A stretch of DNA of 64,000 bases, taken from positions 1,219,711 through 1,283,710 of the forward strand of contig NZ_FXAJ01000002.1 of the NCBI RefSeq assembly GCF_900177535.1. Reading direction: 5' to 3'. Origin of the DNA: Priestia filamentosa. GTDB taxonomy: Bacteria > Bacillota > Bacilli > Bacillales > Bacillaceae_H. Below the pieces are notes generated by a model. That model was not told the origin of the DNA. It made no database searches and saw nothing but the letters and a program-made list of their open reading frames with translations. This document shows positions 17,805 to 25,649 of this stretch, piece after piece. The position numbers and the translations under genes were made by a program. Each line of letters opens with the position of its first letter. The stretch's first letter is position 1.

Positions 17805-17833
17805 TTGTGGAACATCTTGCCTTGGGGTATAAT
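17805..17833 (+). promoter_or_regulatory. SigA-type promoter of the 36-codon gene
   Basis: TTGTGG, 17-bp spacer, perfect TATAAT (17828-17833), about 60 nt before the small gene. Confidence 0.5.
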
Positions 17834-17894
17834 GAGACTATCTCTTACAATGGAAATGTGAACAACAGATTCATTCCTCATAAAAAGGAGCGAT

Positions 17895-18005
17895 ATGTTT
17901 ATGAATATTACGATTTATTATGGAAGTCACGATGATAAAACATTACATACAATGGACTGTTTTGTAGAAGATGAAACAGATGATGAAGGTTCAAACCTTG
18001 CATAA
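17895..18005 (+). CDS. Small acidic protein, 36 aa
   Basis: MFMNITIYYGSHDDKTLHTM followed by an acidic tail (DCFVEDETDDEG...). AAAAAGGAG lies 4 nt before the first ATG, and a second in-frame ATG follows two codons later. It has its own promoter and a strong terminator within 3 nt of the stop, which makes a real short gene likely. Not recognised; no membrane segment. Confidence 0.65.
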   Translation: MFMNITIYYGSHDDKTLHTMDCFVEDETDDEGSNLA

Positions 18006-18007
18006 TC

Positions 18008-18040
18008 AAAGCATTGATGATACTGATCAATGCTTTTTTT
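18008..18040 (+). terminator. Terminator of the 36-codon gene
   Basis: AAAGCATTGAT/ATCAATGCTTT stem, 7-nt loop, then a run of T. Confidence 0.85.
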
Positions 18041-18192
18041 GTTGCTCTTTTTATTATACTGGATGAAAAATAAGAGAAAATCTTCCTTCTCTCTCAATTT
18101 TCCCTCTTCTTTTTCTTTACTTTTAGAGAAAAGTGCTGTAATATAGGGGTATAGAACATCTGTTCGTGTTACTAATGCAAGGAGCTGAGCTT

Positions 18193-18885
18193 ATGGCAAG
18201 AATGACAAAACATAGTCGTAAAAAAACCTCTTCCCCTACTCTTTCAAATACTGGTTTCATTGGGGCAACGTTCACAGACTTAGATGATTTAACGAAATAC
18301 GAATACTACTTCTCTCGTAAAAAGCTGCAAATTACACATCACGTGCTTGATGGGCTATTGCAAGGAAGCAGCATTTTATTTTCGCAGCACGGTATTCCTG
18401 CGCACATCTCCTGCATCTATTTACCAAAACAAAAGAAAATTGGTCTTGTTTTATCTAAGAAACCCTTCCGCCGGAAAGAAGGAAAAAGTTATTTTATTAA
18501 CTACCTACGTGAAGTTGGACATTTAAATGAGGATGAAAAAATAAAAGAACATGAAATTTTTAATACAGGCTTTATTGGCGTCATCTTTGCAGATCTCTCT
18601 AAAGTCGAACGTTTTACATTTCAATTTGAGTTAGAACTTCTTTCTCAATTTTTAAAAGGCTTAATCATTCCTGCAAAAGAGCTTTTCCTTCGCCATAACA
18701 TTCAAGCTTATATCTCTTCTGTTGAGCTTACTAATGAAGGGAAAATTGGTTTCGTTCTTTCAAAGAAACCATATGATGAAAGAAAGGAAGCAGACCTTTA
18801 TTTCATTGAATACTTAAAAGAACGTGGATTATATGAAGACGAAGAAGAATTTATTCCTATACATAGTGAAAAGACTCTTTTTTAA
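18193..18885 (+). CDS. Protein with two tandem copies of an unknown domain
   Basis: 230 residues made of two ~95-residue repeats. Each begins NTGFIG (about residues 14 and 117) and contains an F/YxF...L...L segment, then HGIPAHIS or HNIQAYIS, KIGLVLSKKP or KIGFVLSKKP, and a YFINYLRE or YFIEYLKE end. The N-terminus is basic (MARMTKHSRKKT). The start at 18193 is set by AAGGAG 8 nt upstream. Family not recognised. Internal duplication is plain; a pseudo-dimeric fold is inferred. Confidence 0.75.
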   Translation: MARMTKHSRKKTSSPTLSNTGFIGATFTDLDDLTKYEYYFSRKKLQITHHVLDGLLQGSSILFSQHGIPAHISCIYLPKQKKIGLVLSKKPFRRKEGKSYFINYLREVGHLNEDEKIKEHEIFNTGFIGVIFADLSKVERFTFQFELELLSQFLKGLIIPAKELFLRHNIQAYISSVELTNEGKIGFVLSKKPYDERKEADLYFIEYLKERGLYEDEEEFIPIHSEKTLF

Positions 18886-18900
18886 AAAAGAGTCTTTTTT
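18869..18900 (+). terminator. Terminator overlapping a stop codon
   Basis: Perfect palindrome of AAAAGACTCTTTTTT with its complement; the TAA of the duplicated-domain gene lies at its centre. Confidence 0.8.
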
Positions 18901-18949
18901 ATAGGACTAGCCAGAATGTTTTTACTTTTTTTCTTTCCTTATCTCTTTA

Positions 18950-18978
18950 TTGACGAAACGTGCGCCCTCTTGTATTAT
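18950..18978 (+). promoter_or_regulatory. SigA-type promoter of queT
   Basis: TTGACG, 17-bp spacer, TATTAT. The predicted start is a few bases before the riboswitch. Confidence 0.65.
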
Positions 18979-18990
18979 TTTTTAGTATTA

Positions 18991-19029
18991 CCGTGGTTCG
19001 TAACCCTCCCACGCTAAAAAACTAAGGAG
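18991..19029 (+). promoter_or_regulatory. preQ1-I riboswitch
   Basis: P1 stem CGTGG/CCACG around the loop TTCGTAACCCTC, then the A-rich tail CTAAAAAACTAAGG that forms the class I pseudoknot. The AAGGAG ribosome binding site (19024-19029) is part of the tail. preQ1 binding would therefore hide it and lower translation of queT (established for this class). Confidence 0.92.
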
Positions 19030-19039
19030 AAATAAATTG

Positions 19040-19528
19040 ATGAATATTAGAACAATAAGTATTAACGCCCTTGTAGCGGCTTTATATATTGCCGTATCTC
19101 TTTTAATTCAGCCATTTGGCTTTACGAACATTCAGTTTAGACTTTCTGAGATGTTTAATCATCTTGTTGTATTTAACAAGAAGTTCATTTTTGGTATCGT
19201 CATTGGAGTTTTCTTAACAAATTTACTATTCTCACCGCTTGGAGCATATGATCTTGTATTTGGCGTTCTTCAATCTCTTATAGCTCTACTTGTTACAATT
19301 GGAGTAGGCCGCTATATAAAGAACTTATGGGCTCGTATGATGATGAATACAGCTATTTTTACAGTAACAATGTTTATTATCGCCTTTGAGCTGCACTTAG
19401 CATTAGGACTTCCCTTCCTTTTCACATGGCTCACAACTGCTGTTGGTGAATTCGTTGTGATGTTTATCGGCGCTTTTATCATGATGGCTTTAGATAAAAA
19501 ATTATCTTTCAAAACGCTCTTGAATTAA
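19040..19528 (+). CDS. queT: QueT queuosine-precursor transporter (ECF S component)
   Basis: 162 residues and five to six membrane helices with the QueT-family text IQFRLSEMFNHLVVFN and GAYDLVFGVLQSLIA. QueT is the substrate-binding subunit of an energy-coupling-factor importer for preQ1 or related queuosine precursors; the ECF energising module is encoded elsewhere. The preQ1-I element directly upstream confirms the substrate class. ATG at 19040; an adjacent TTG at 19037 is less likely. Confidence 0.95.
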   Translation: MNIRTISINALVAALYIAVSLLIQPFGFTNIQFRLSEMFNHLVVFNKKFIFGIVIGVFLTNLLFSPLGAYDLVFGVLQSLIALLVTIGVGRYIKNLWARMMMNTAIFTVTMFIIAFELHLALGLPFLFTWLTTAVGEFVVMFIGAFIMMALDKKLSFKTLLN

Positions 19529-19540
19529 AAGAGAAAAAGC

Positions 19541-19575
19541 AAAAGGCTTCCTTATGACAGGAAGCCTTTTTATTA
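19541..19575 (+). terminator. queT terminator
   Basis: AAAAGGCTTCCT/AGGAAGCCTTTT stem with a 6-nt loop and a T-run. Confidence 0.85.
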
Positions 19576-19667
19576 TGAGAACCATTATATAAAGTCCTCA
19601 CAAGATTAATTAATGCGCATAAACTAGGATTGTGATATTCAACTATATGTGAAAGGATATAATTACT

Positions 19668-19889
19668 GTGTATCCTCTTTATACTACCTCCCATCATCTC
19701 AAACAAGAAACTTTATTAAAGGTTAACCCATGGGTACAATATGGTTTAAATGAAGCTCAAAAAACATCTATCCCTCATGCAATGATGGAAATAGCAGCTA
19801 TCACTTATTTGATGGGTAAAGGATATGATGCACGAATAGCACATCAAATTGTCGAGTCATGGGAAATTAATGAAACCTTTTATCTGTAA
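19668..19889 (+). CDS. Hypothetical protein, 73 aa
   Basis: Starts at GTG after GAAAGGAT with an 8-9 nt gap. Soluble and helical (NPWVQYGLNEAQ...MMEIAAITYLMGKGYDARIAHQIVESWE). Not recognised. Its own downstream hairpin suggests a monocistronic unit. Confidence 0.6.
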   Translation: MYPLYTTSHHLKQETLLKVNPWVQYGLNEAQKTSIPHAMMEIAAITYLMGKGYDARIAHQIVESWEINETFYL

Positions 19890-19964
19890 TAAATGAACAG
19901 ATAAATGATTATGTTAAGAATCCTGTTCAATATGTGAATTATAAATACACAAAAAGAGCAAAAA

Positions 19965-19997
19965 AAAAACGACTTTTTAAAAGAAAAGGTCGTTTTT
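19965..19997. terminator. Bidirectional terminator
   Basis: AAAAACGACTTTTT pairs with AAAAGGTCGTTTTT (one G-U pair). It serves the 73-aa gene and possibly the convergent C1q-like gene. Confidence 0.75.
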
Positions 19998-20052
19998 CTT
20001 ATCAACAGATTAAATATTAGAGGTTAGGTACCTAAAGGGTGCCTAATCTTGT

Positions 20053-20553
20053 TTATGTTGCTGGGGAAGAAACTCTAACTGCTGCAAAGTGTGTACTTGG
20101 GCTTGCTTGGATCGCACCAGCGGCAGTACTTCTCATTGCTACCTGCACCTGATCTCCAGCATTTAACTGAAGTATCTCAGTAGTCGTTAGGATTGCCGGA
20201 ATATTACCTGCAAAAGTTTCACTATTTCTTCCCTCAATTATATCGCTATTTATCAGGAAAACCATTTCTAAGGTAAACTCACCCATGATATTCGGTTGAA
20301 ACTCAACAGATGCAGTGAGCGAATATACCCCATCCGTTTGTGGAATAAATGTAGATGTATTTGGGTTATATTCATTCGCTAAATCAAATTGTTCATTTTG
20401 AAAAAGAACTTGGCTAGCAGCGTTTGCGGGAAGAGACTGATTAGCAGTATTATTAATAGCTCTGAATGCTGATAATGTTACGCTACCACTTTTATGATTG
20501 GGGTACCAGACTTGTGATTTCTTATAAGGGTAATGCTTACTTATTTTAATCAC
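20053..20553 (-). CDS. C1q/TNF-like jelly-roll protein, spore-surface type
   Basis: About 165 residues resembling the C-terminal beta-jelly-roll domains of BclA-type spore filaments: SLPANAASQVLFQNEQFD, then TDGVYSLTASVEF near 74-86 and EILQLNAGDQVQVAMR near 130-145. The LQLNAGD motif also occurs in the collagen-like protein at 61140. No collagen region here. The only standard start, GTG 20553, lies inside the AAAGGAGTG site; an ATA 8 nt downstream (20544) fits better as a mutated ATG. Expression is therefore uncertain. Confidence 0.7.
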   Translation of the reverse strand: MIKISKHYPYKKSQVWYPNHKSGSVTLSAFRAINNTANQSLPANAASQVLFQNEQFDLANEYNPNTSTFIPQTDGVYSLTASVEFQPNIMGEFTLEMVFLINSDIIEGRNSETFAGNIPAILTTTEILQLNAGDQVQVAMRSTAAGAIQASPSTHFAAVRVSSPAT

Positions 20554-20608
20554 TCCTTTTTAAATAAAAAAAGATTTTGAAACTCTCTTTTTAAGGTAGA
20601 ATTGAAAG

Positions 20609-20666
20609 GAAAAGAAGCTGACAACCAAAAGTTCACTTTCACAATTTTTGGGGTCAGCCTCTTTTA
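20609..20666 (-). terminator. Extended hairpin, terminator-like
   Basis: AAAAGAAGCTGAC pairs with GTCAGCCTCTTTT, with an inner CCAAAA/TTTTGG pairing. Beyond the stop of the Asp/Lys-rich gene. Confidence 0.55.
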
Positions 20667-20736
20667 TCCATAAGGAGAGATGATTCAAAGCATAATCCAT
20701 TTAACAATATGAAAAGGTATAAATATTTTCATATTA

Positions 20737-20976
20737 CTAATATTTTTTCTTGCGGTCGCAATCATGATCTTCTTTGAAGTAAAGATATCCTTTTAGAATA
20801 AATTTCTTTTTCTCATCTTTATCATCATGTTTACAATCATCTTTATCTTCATATTTACGACGATCCTCTTGCTCTTCACAATAACATTTTACTTTTTTAA
20901 ATTTATCATGTTTGTCATGTTTATCATAACAAGAGTCTTTTTTATCATAATCATATTCAAATTCATACATAGACAT
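20737..20976 (-). CDS. Asp/Lys-rich low-complexity protein
   Basis: 79 residues, over half Asp, Lys, Glu and His (DKHDKHDKFKK, DKDDCKHDDKDEKKK) with several Cys and Tyr. The composition resembles small coat or exosporium proteins. The start at 20976 follows GAGGAGGTGAAC; the longer frame to 21009 lacks a site. CATATGATA about 30 nt upstream matches the SigK -10 consensus, but no proper -35 was found. Next to a C1q-like surface protein gene on the same strand. Confidence 0.65.
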   Translation of the reverse strand: MSMYEFEYDYDKKDSCYDKHDKHDKFKKVKCYCEEQEDRRKYEDKDDCKHDDKDEKKKFILKGYLYFKEDHDCDRKKKY

Positions 20977-21009
20977 GTTCACCTCCTCACATCTTATATG
21001 TAATATCAT

Positions 21010-21682
21010 ATGAAATTGTTAGAGCAAAGATTGGATGAATATTACATGTCAAAAACCTGTTTTGGCCTAAAACTATAAACTTACTCTTTAAAAAAGGCAT
21101 GAATGATTAAAATTACCTTAATAGAAGGTTTTATCTATCTATTTCTAATAAGGACCATTTCAACTAATAGGAAAGATATCGAAGCGAATAATAGGTTATT
21201 TTGTTATATTAAAAAAAGGTTGGGTAACTAGACGCCGAACCCTTTTCAATGCTTATAATTACGTTACGTTAACTAACTTTACATACCTTATCCATCTCGA
21301 AAGAAAACAACTACCTTCATAAGAAGATAGCTGTTTTCTACTAACAATATGATTTGTAGTCAATGCCCATGGCGTCTTGAGTAGTTCACTCAAAGGAGCT
21401 TCACCGCTTCCCATGCACTCTTTTAAAGGTGATCCGCTATTTCTTAACCAATTGGATAAAACAGGACCCCCTCTATTTCCCTAACGCATACAATCAATTT
21501 CTTATATTTAAGTAAAAAAGCTCTTATCAATGTAATAAGAGTTTTTACTTAAATGTTTTTAGTTAATCTACAGGTTGCGTATTTTTCAAAATAAATTCTT
21601 AACTTTTATTGTCAAATAGGAATTCGTGACATAGTTTTAATTAAATTTCATTTCAAAGCTACCATTTAGGATTTCTCTGAAA
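21010..21682. other. Intergenic with two hairpins and a decayed frame
   Basis: No intact gene. Terminator-like stems occur at 21303-21339 (16 bp, two G-U pairs) and 21507-21553; the latter suits the TerC gene on the minus strand. A minus-strand frame (about 21486-21259) stays open for some 74 codons (SGSPLKECMGSGEAPLSELL...) without a usable start, possibly a remnant. Confidence 0.4.
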
Positions 21683-22435
21683 TCACGTTTTTCTCGGTGC
21701 AAACCAACCAATTAGGGCAATACCGACTAATACTCCGTAGAAAATTAACGTCCAAGCTGTACTGTGAGGAAAATCATGATCTAAGAACCCAATATCCTCA
21801 TGGGCAAGGGTAATGACAGCAAGTTTGACACCGACCCAAGCAACAATGACATATGCTGTTGTTTCCAATGCTGGACGTTTTGCAAGAAGCTGCACAAACC
21901 AGGTTGCTGCAAACTTAATTAAGATAAGGCCAGCAATACCGCCAAGAAGAACAACAATAAACTGTCCTCCATCCATACCGCCAAAATCGCCGAGCGGTGA
22001 ATCTGGAAGACCAAGGGCAAGAGCAACCGCAGCTAGTATCGAATCAATTGCAAAAGCAAGGTCAGCTAGCGCAATCTTTGCCACTGTCGGCCAGAAACCT
22101 TTTCCAGCGGCTTCCTTTTCATCATCCTTATGAATATCCTTATTCTTTTTTCCGAAACGCGCCTGAATAACATGTTTTAAACCTAAGTAAAGAAGATAAG
22201 CTGCTCCTATCGCCTGTATCTGCCAGACGTTTGCGATAAAAGAAATAGCAAAAAGAGCAACAAATCGAAAAACAAAGGCCATAATGATACCATAATTGAT
22301 AGCTCTTCTTTTTTCATTTTCGGGTAAATGCTTGGCTATAACTGCTAGTACAAGAGCATTGTCAGCCGATAACAATCCTTCTAATCCGATTAGAACTAAC
22401 AATGCCCAAGCATACTCTAGCCATAGTGACTCCAT
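21683..22435 (-). CDS. TerC-family integral membrane protein
   Basis: 250 residues and seven to eight helices. It has the two TerC signature acidic motifs, LEGLLSADNALVLA near residue 18 and ADLAFAIDSILAA near 125. It resembles Bacillus YceF/YkoY proteins, which export Mn2+ or metallate exported proteins. ATG follows AGAAAGGGGAG. No yybP-ykoY Mn riboswitch was recognised upstream. Confidence 0.9.
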   Translation of the reverse strand: MESLWLEYAWALLVLIGLEGLLSADNALVLAVIAKHLPENEKRRAINYGIIMAFVFRFVALFAISFIANVWQIQAIGAAYLLYLGLKHVIQARFGKKNKDIHKDDEKEAAGKGFWPTVAKIALADLAFAIDSILAAVALALGLPDSPLGDFGGMDGGQFIVVLLGGIAGLILIKFAATWFVQLLAKRPALETTAYVIVAWVGVKLAVITLAHEDIGFLDHDFPHSTAWTLIFYGVLVGIALIGWFAPRKT

Positions 22436-22633
22436 CCTCTTCTCCCCTTTCTAAAAATAAATTATCCTTTAAAAGTTCTGCTAACATTAGACTTTCCCAT
22501 TAAGTCATAAGTAATTCTATAAAATACATCTTAATGATTTTGATAATTTTTCTCTTCCTCTATTTGGAACCTCAACTCTTTATATGTATTGAAAAACTAA
22601 CATAATAAAAACGCAAAGAAAAAATTGCTTAAG

Positions 22634-22810
22634 AAAAGAGCTGTTACAAAAATTGCACCATACCCATGCCTCCTTTCTAATTGTAGTAGAATCAATAATA
22701 AAAGAAACACAAGGCATTTTTAGAGAATGATGATGTAGGAATGACTATGACCATTTATGCTCATGTGGTAAAAGTTTTTTCACTTTTAAGCTGTATACCT
22801 ATTCATTTCT
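22634..22810 (+). pseudogene. Tyrosine recombinase remnant (C-terminus)
   Basis: Two frames carry C-terminal integrase text. ELLQKLHHTHASFLIVVESI matches the catalytic box (R/H)HTHASxL. After a frameshift near 22710, LENDDVGMTMTIYAHVVK matches the region with the nucleophile Tyr. The second frame stops with TAG at 22809-22811. No N-terminal part is present. The fragment ends exactly at the first of three direct repeats. Confidence 0.55.
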
Positions 22811-22826
22811 AGTTAACATCATACAT
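22810..22826 (+). repeat. Direct repeat copy A
   Basis: TAGTTAACATCATACAT, overlapping the recombinase remnant's stop. It shares the core TAGTTAACATMAT with copies B and C. Confidence 0.45.
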
Positions 22827-22899
22827 CTTCAATGAATTGTCATATCTCTCCATACTTAATCATAAAAGAGAAAGAACATTACATAGGGAGTTGAAGGTT

Positions 22900-23607
22900 A
22901 TGCGAACACCTTATAGAAGATGGGCAGAACATCCTTATCCAGGAGAACAAACCCTTCCGAAAGGCGCACCTGAAGCAGGATATTGGCCAATGTTTTTTAT
23001 AAAAAGAGAAGGAAGTAACAATTTTTCAGATCCATTTCAGCGCCGCATCAATTGGAACATTAGAAAACCTGAGACCATTGATTGGGATAGAGAATTGCTA
23101 ATTGTAGAGCAAACATTGGCTTCCTTAACATCGCAACAGGCTCAAATCGCACGATACTGGGGTACAGGCGAACTAACTTCCAAAATTACCCCTATGATTT
23201 ATAATCTCGCTGAAAAATATAGAATGGGTTCCCCCTATACCGCTAGAATATTAGGTTATTTTCATGCTGCCATAAATGATGTATGTGTTATAACATGGTT
23301 TTTAAAATATCTATGGGATGTAGCACGTCCAAATCAGTACAATAGAAATATATCCCCCGTTCTATTTACCCCACGTTTTCCAGCTTATCCTTCTGCACAT
23401 GCAACAATTGCAGGATGCTCAGAAGCAATAGTAAATTATTTCTTCCCTCAGGAGTCCTTTACAATGAGTCAATTGATGAAACAAAGTGCTCAATCTCGTT
23501 TATATGCTGGAGTACATTTTAAAGTTGATAATGATGAAGGGTTAAAACTTGGTAGACAAGTAGGAGAAATAGTAGTACAGGTATTACGAGCTCAACATAA
23601 TGAATAA
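22900..23607 (+). CDS. PAP2/vanadium haloperoxidase-like protein
   Basis: 235 residues with the three phosphate/vanadate-pocket motifs in order: KYLWDVARP (KX6RP) near residue 145, YPSAHATIAG (PSGH variant) near 168 and SRLYAGVHFKVD (SRX5HX3D) near 207. It is either a vanadium-dependent haloperoxidase-like enzyme or an acid phosphatase; sequence alone cannot decide. No membrane helices or signal peptide. The start at 22900 follows AGGGAG; the upstream TTG frame has no site. It lies between repeat copies A and B. Confidence 0.8.
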   Translation: MRTPYRRWAEHPYPGEQTLPKGAPEAGYWPMFFIKREGSNNFSDPFQRRINWNIRKPETIDWDRELLIVEQTLASLTSQQAQIARYWGTGELTSKITPMIYNLAEKYRMGSPYTARILGYFHAAINDVCVITWFLKYLWDVARPNQYNRNISPVLFTPRFPAYPSAHATIAGCSEAIVNYFFPQESFTMSQLMKQSAQSRLYAGVHFKVDNDEGLKLGRQVGEIVVQVLRAQHNE

Positions 23608-23847
23608 AATGATTACATGAAATAAAATAAATGGTAACTAATAATGTAAAAGTAGGAGCCTTATTTCAGTGGATTCTCATCAAGGTCAGGAAGCTGACCA
23701 TCCTAAGAGTAGTATGGATAATAAAAAGCACATTATCAAATGTATATTCTGTATAAAATTAGTTAACATAATGGATTTTATGGGTAGTAATAATGAAAAA
23801 TGAGAAACAAATATAATCAGGAACTATAAGCCTAATTTTTCTTTACG
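23608..23847. other. Intergenic, contains a direct repeat
   Basis: No gene seen. Holds a small GTCAGGAAGCTGAC hairpin and repeat copy B. Confidence 0.5.
23760..23776 (+). repeat. Direct repeat copy B
   Basis: TAGTTAACATAATGGAT, 950 bp after copy A and between the haloperoxidase-like and SPW genes. Confidence 0.45.
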
Positions 23848-23880
23848 AAAAAACAATCCCAGGGAGGTGGATTGTTTTTT
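23848..23880 (+). terminator. Terminator
   Basis: AAAAAACAATCC/GGATTGTTTTTT perfect stem with a 9-nt loop and T-run. Either distal terminator of the haloperoxidase-like gene or of an RNA starting after copy B. Confidence 0.75.
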
Positions 23881-23992
23881 CACTTTTTTATCCGCCTATA
23901 TAATCTCATTTTGGTTAATATCGTTGGTCTCTAAGCATATAATTCAATAATGAAATCTTTAAAGATTTCATAAATTTTGAGGGGGTGTAATT

Positions 23993-24328
23993 ATGAAAAC
24001 AAGGGGTATTTTAAATGCATTAATTGGTGTCTGGTTTATTATCGCGCCTTGGGTTATTGGTTTTTCAGATCAATCAGGAGCTTTGTGGTCAAGCATAATT
24101 TTTGGAATCATTCAAGTTATCGTATCATTGTGGGGAGCTGATAAACCTGGCTGGAATTCGTGGCAAAACTGGATTTCAGTCATTACCGGTGTCTGGTTTG
24201 TGGCTTTTCCATTTATCTATTCATTAACAGATGGAGCAGTTTTGTCAAGTGTAATTCTTGGATTAATCACAATTGTATTTAGCTTATGGAACTTGGGATC
24301 TAAGTTGAACTCAAAAGCTGAAGGTTAA
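23993..24328 (+). CDS. SPW-repeat membrane protein
   Basis: 111 residues made of two copies of the SPW repeat. Each has a GVWF..APW or GVWF..FPF motif followed by a second helix ending VSLWG or FSLWN, giving four membrane helices. Function unknown. ATG follows GAGGGGGTG. Between repeat copies B and C. Confidence 0.88.
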   Translation: MKTRGILNALIGVWFIIAPWVIGFSDQSGALWSSIIFGIIQVIVSLWGADKPGWNSWQNWISVITGVWFVAFPFIYSLTDGAVLSSVILGLITIVFSLWNLGSKLNSKAEG

Positions 24329-24408
24329 AAATAAAATAGATAAAATCCCATAGTTTAAGCAAACAAAAGAAACCGCTTTCAAACCCTAATGTGCAATAGC
24401 AAACATCT

Positions 24409-24442
24409 CCCCTACTGTTTAGCATTCAGTAGGGGTTTCTAT
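24409..24442 (+). terminator. SPW gene terminator
   Basis: CCCCTACTG/CAGTAGGGG perfect stem, 9-nt loop, then TTTCTATTT. Confidence 0.65.
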
Positions 24443-24469
24443 TTGTAGACTGGATAAGATAAGCGTTTT

Positions 24470-24486
24470 TAGTTAACATAATATAT
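24470..24486 (+). repeat. Direct repeat copy C
   Basis: TAGTTAACATAATATAT, 710 bp after copy B; matches B in 15 of 17 positions. Confidence 0.45.
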
Positions 24487-25024
24487 CCCCTAGGAACCAA
24501 GCACTAAAAAAACTTGTATATAAGGTTTTTTATTTCCTCCAACACTTTTATACACCCTTCAATACTTGATTAATATAAAAGCGTTCTGCTACTAAAGCAA
24601 ATAGAAATCTTTGTATAAAAAAATTAATTTTTCATACAAAATTTGTAGCCTAAAATTTATCAAACAGAAACTGGCTAATACAATCAATTTATAATTTAAA
24701 TTACATTTATCTTCTTTACTATTCATAATACATTCAAAATTTCTGCCATTGATATGTGACGACTAATCATAGCACAAAAGTCTAATAAAAACGCCCCCTC
24801 ATCATGAGCAGGAGGCTTTTTGGTGAGGGTATAACATTAACAGATACACCCGCTCCCTTCACATAGATTTTCCAGGTATCTCTCTTACGTATTTCATCAA
24901 TAAGAAAACTAGCTGTGTTACTGGAGTGAAAGAATGAAAAGTTTATCCAAAATTCTATCGTTGCTTAATTAAATATGAGCACTCTTAATATAACTAAGCT
25001 AAAATCCTAGTTGCCCCTTGGTAA

Positions 25025-25062
25025 TAAAAAAAGACTCCCTTATTAATAAGGGAGTCTTTTTT
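25025..25062 (-). terminator. Nitroreductase-glcB terminator
   Basis: Perfect inverted repeat of AAAAAAAGACTCCCTTATT, next to the nitroreductase stop. Confidence 0.85.
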
Positions 25063-25065
25063 TCA

Positions 25066-25635
25066 TTACGAAAACCACTTTGTATATGTTGATACATCAG
25101 TCTTTTTAACGTTTTTTGGTTCTTTAGCAGGGTACCCAATATAGAGAAATCCAACAACTTCTCCTCTTTCCGATAAACCAAAAGACTGAGCAATTTTAGG
25201 ATGATAACAAATATCCCCTGTACGCCAAATCGCACCAAGACCGCTTGCATGTGCCGTTAACAGCATATTTTGGATCGCTGCACTTACAGCTGCGTACTCT
25301 TCTTTTAACGGAACTTTTGGTTCATTACTTGGCTCTACCCCTACTGCGATAACAAGAGGAGCTCGAAAAGGATTTTTTTGCTGTTTTTCAATTCTTTTTT
25401 TATTTTCCTCTGTTGTTATATCTTCCATATCCTCTTTAATAGCATCTACTAAAGCGGTTGCTAGCTTGTTACGCCCATCTCCTTCTAGCACAAAGAAGCG
25501 CCAAGGCTCTGTTCGAAAATGATTTGGAGCCCATACAGCAGACTCAAGAATCCGCTCTGTTACATCTCGAGGAACAGGATCTTGTTTCACAACTCCAACT
25601 GTTCTTCTTGTTTTAATTGCTTCAAACACATCCAT
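25066..25635 (-). CDS. Nitroreductase-family FMN protein (YfhC/YdjA-like)
   Basis: 189 residues with nitroreductase hallmarks: FEAIKTRRTVGVV at the N-terminus (FMN phosphate Arg pair), SAVWAPNHFRTEPWRFFV near 32-49 and GLGAIWRTG near 130. An NAD(P)H-dependent flavin reductase of the short YfhC/YdjA type; substrate unknown. 14 nt after malate synthase on the same strand, so likely cotranscribed. Confidence 0.88.
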   Translation of the reverse strand: MDVFEAIKTRRTVGVVKQDPVPRDVTERILESAVWAPNHFRTEPWRFFVLEGDGRNKLATALVDAIKEDMEDITTEENKKRIEKQQKNPFRAPLVIAVGVEPSNEPKVPLKEEYAAVSAAIQNMLLTAHASGLGAIWRTGDICYHPKIAQSFGLSERGEVVGFLYIGYPAKEPKNVKKTDVSTYTKWFS

Positions 25636-25649
25636 TACTTTTTCTCCTT

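Larger units (their letters stand above)
24329..25024. other. Long intergenic region
   Basis: No gene seen on either strand. Contains repeat copy C, a CCCCTACTG/CAGTAGGGG terminator at 24409-24442 and a weaker GCCCCCT/AGGAGGC hairpin near 24787-24822. Confidence 0.5.

Noticed and set aside
21259..21486. 74-codon minus-strand frame as a gene.
   Set aside because: No start codon with a ribosome binding site, and a strong hairpin runs through it; kept only as a possible remnant.
22440..22600. Mn2+-sensing yybP-ykoY riboswitch upstream of the TerC gene.
   Set aside because: The conserved internal loops of that class could not be found in the leader.
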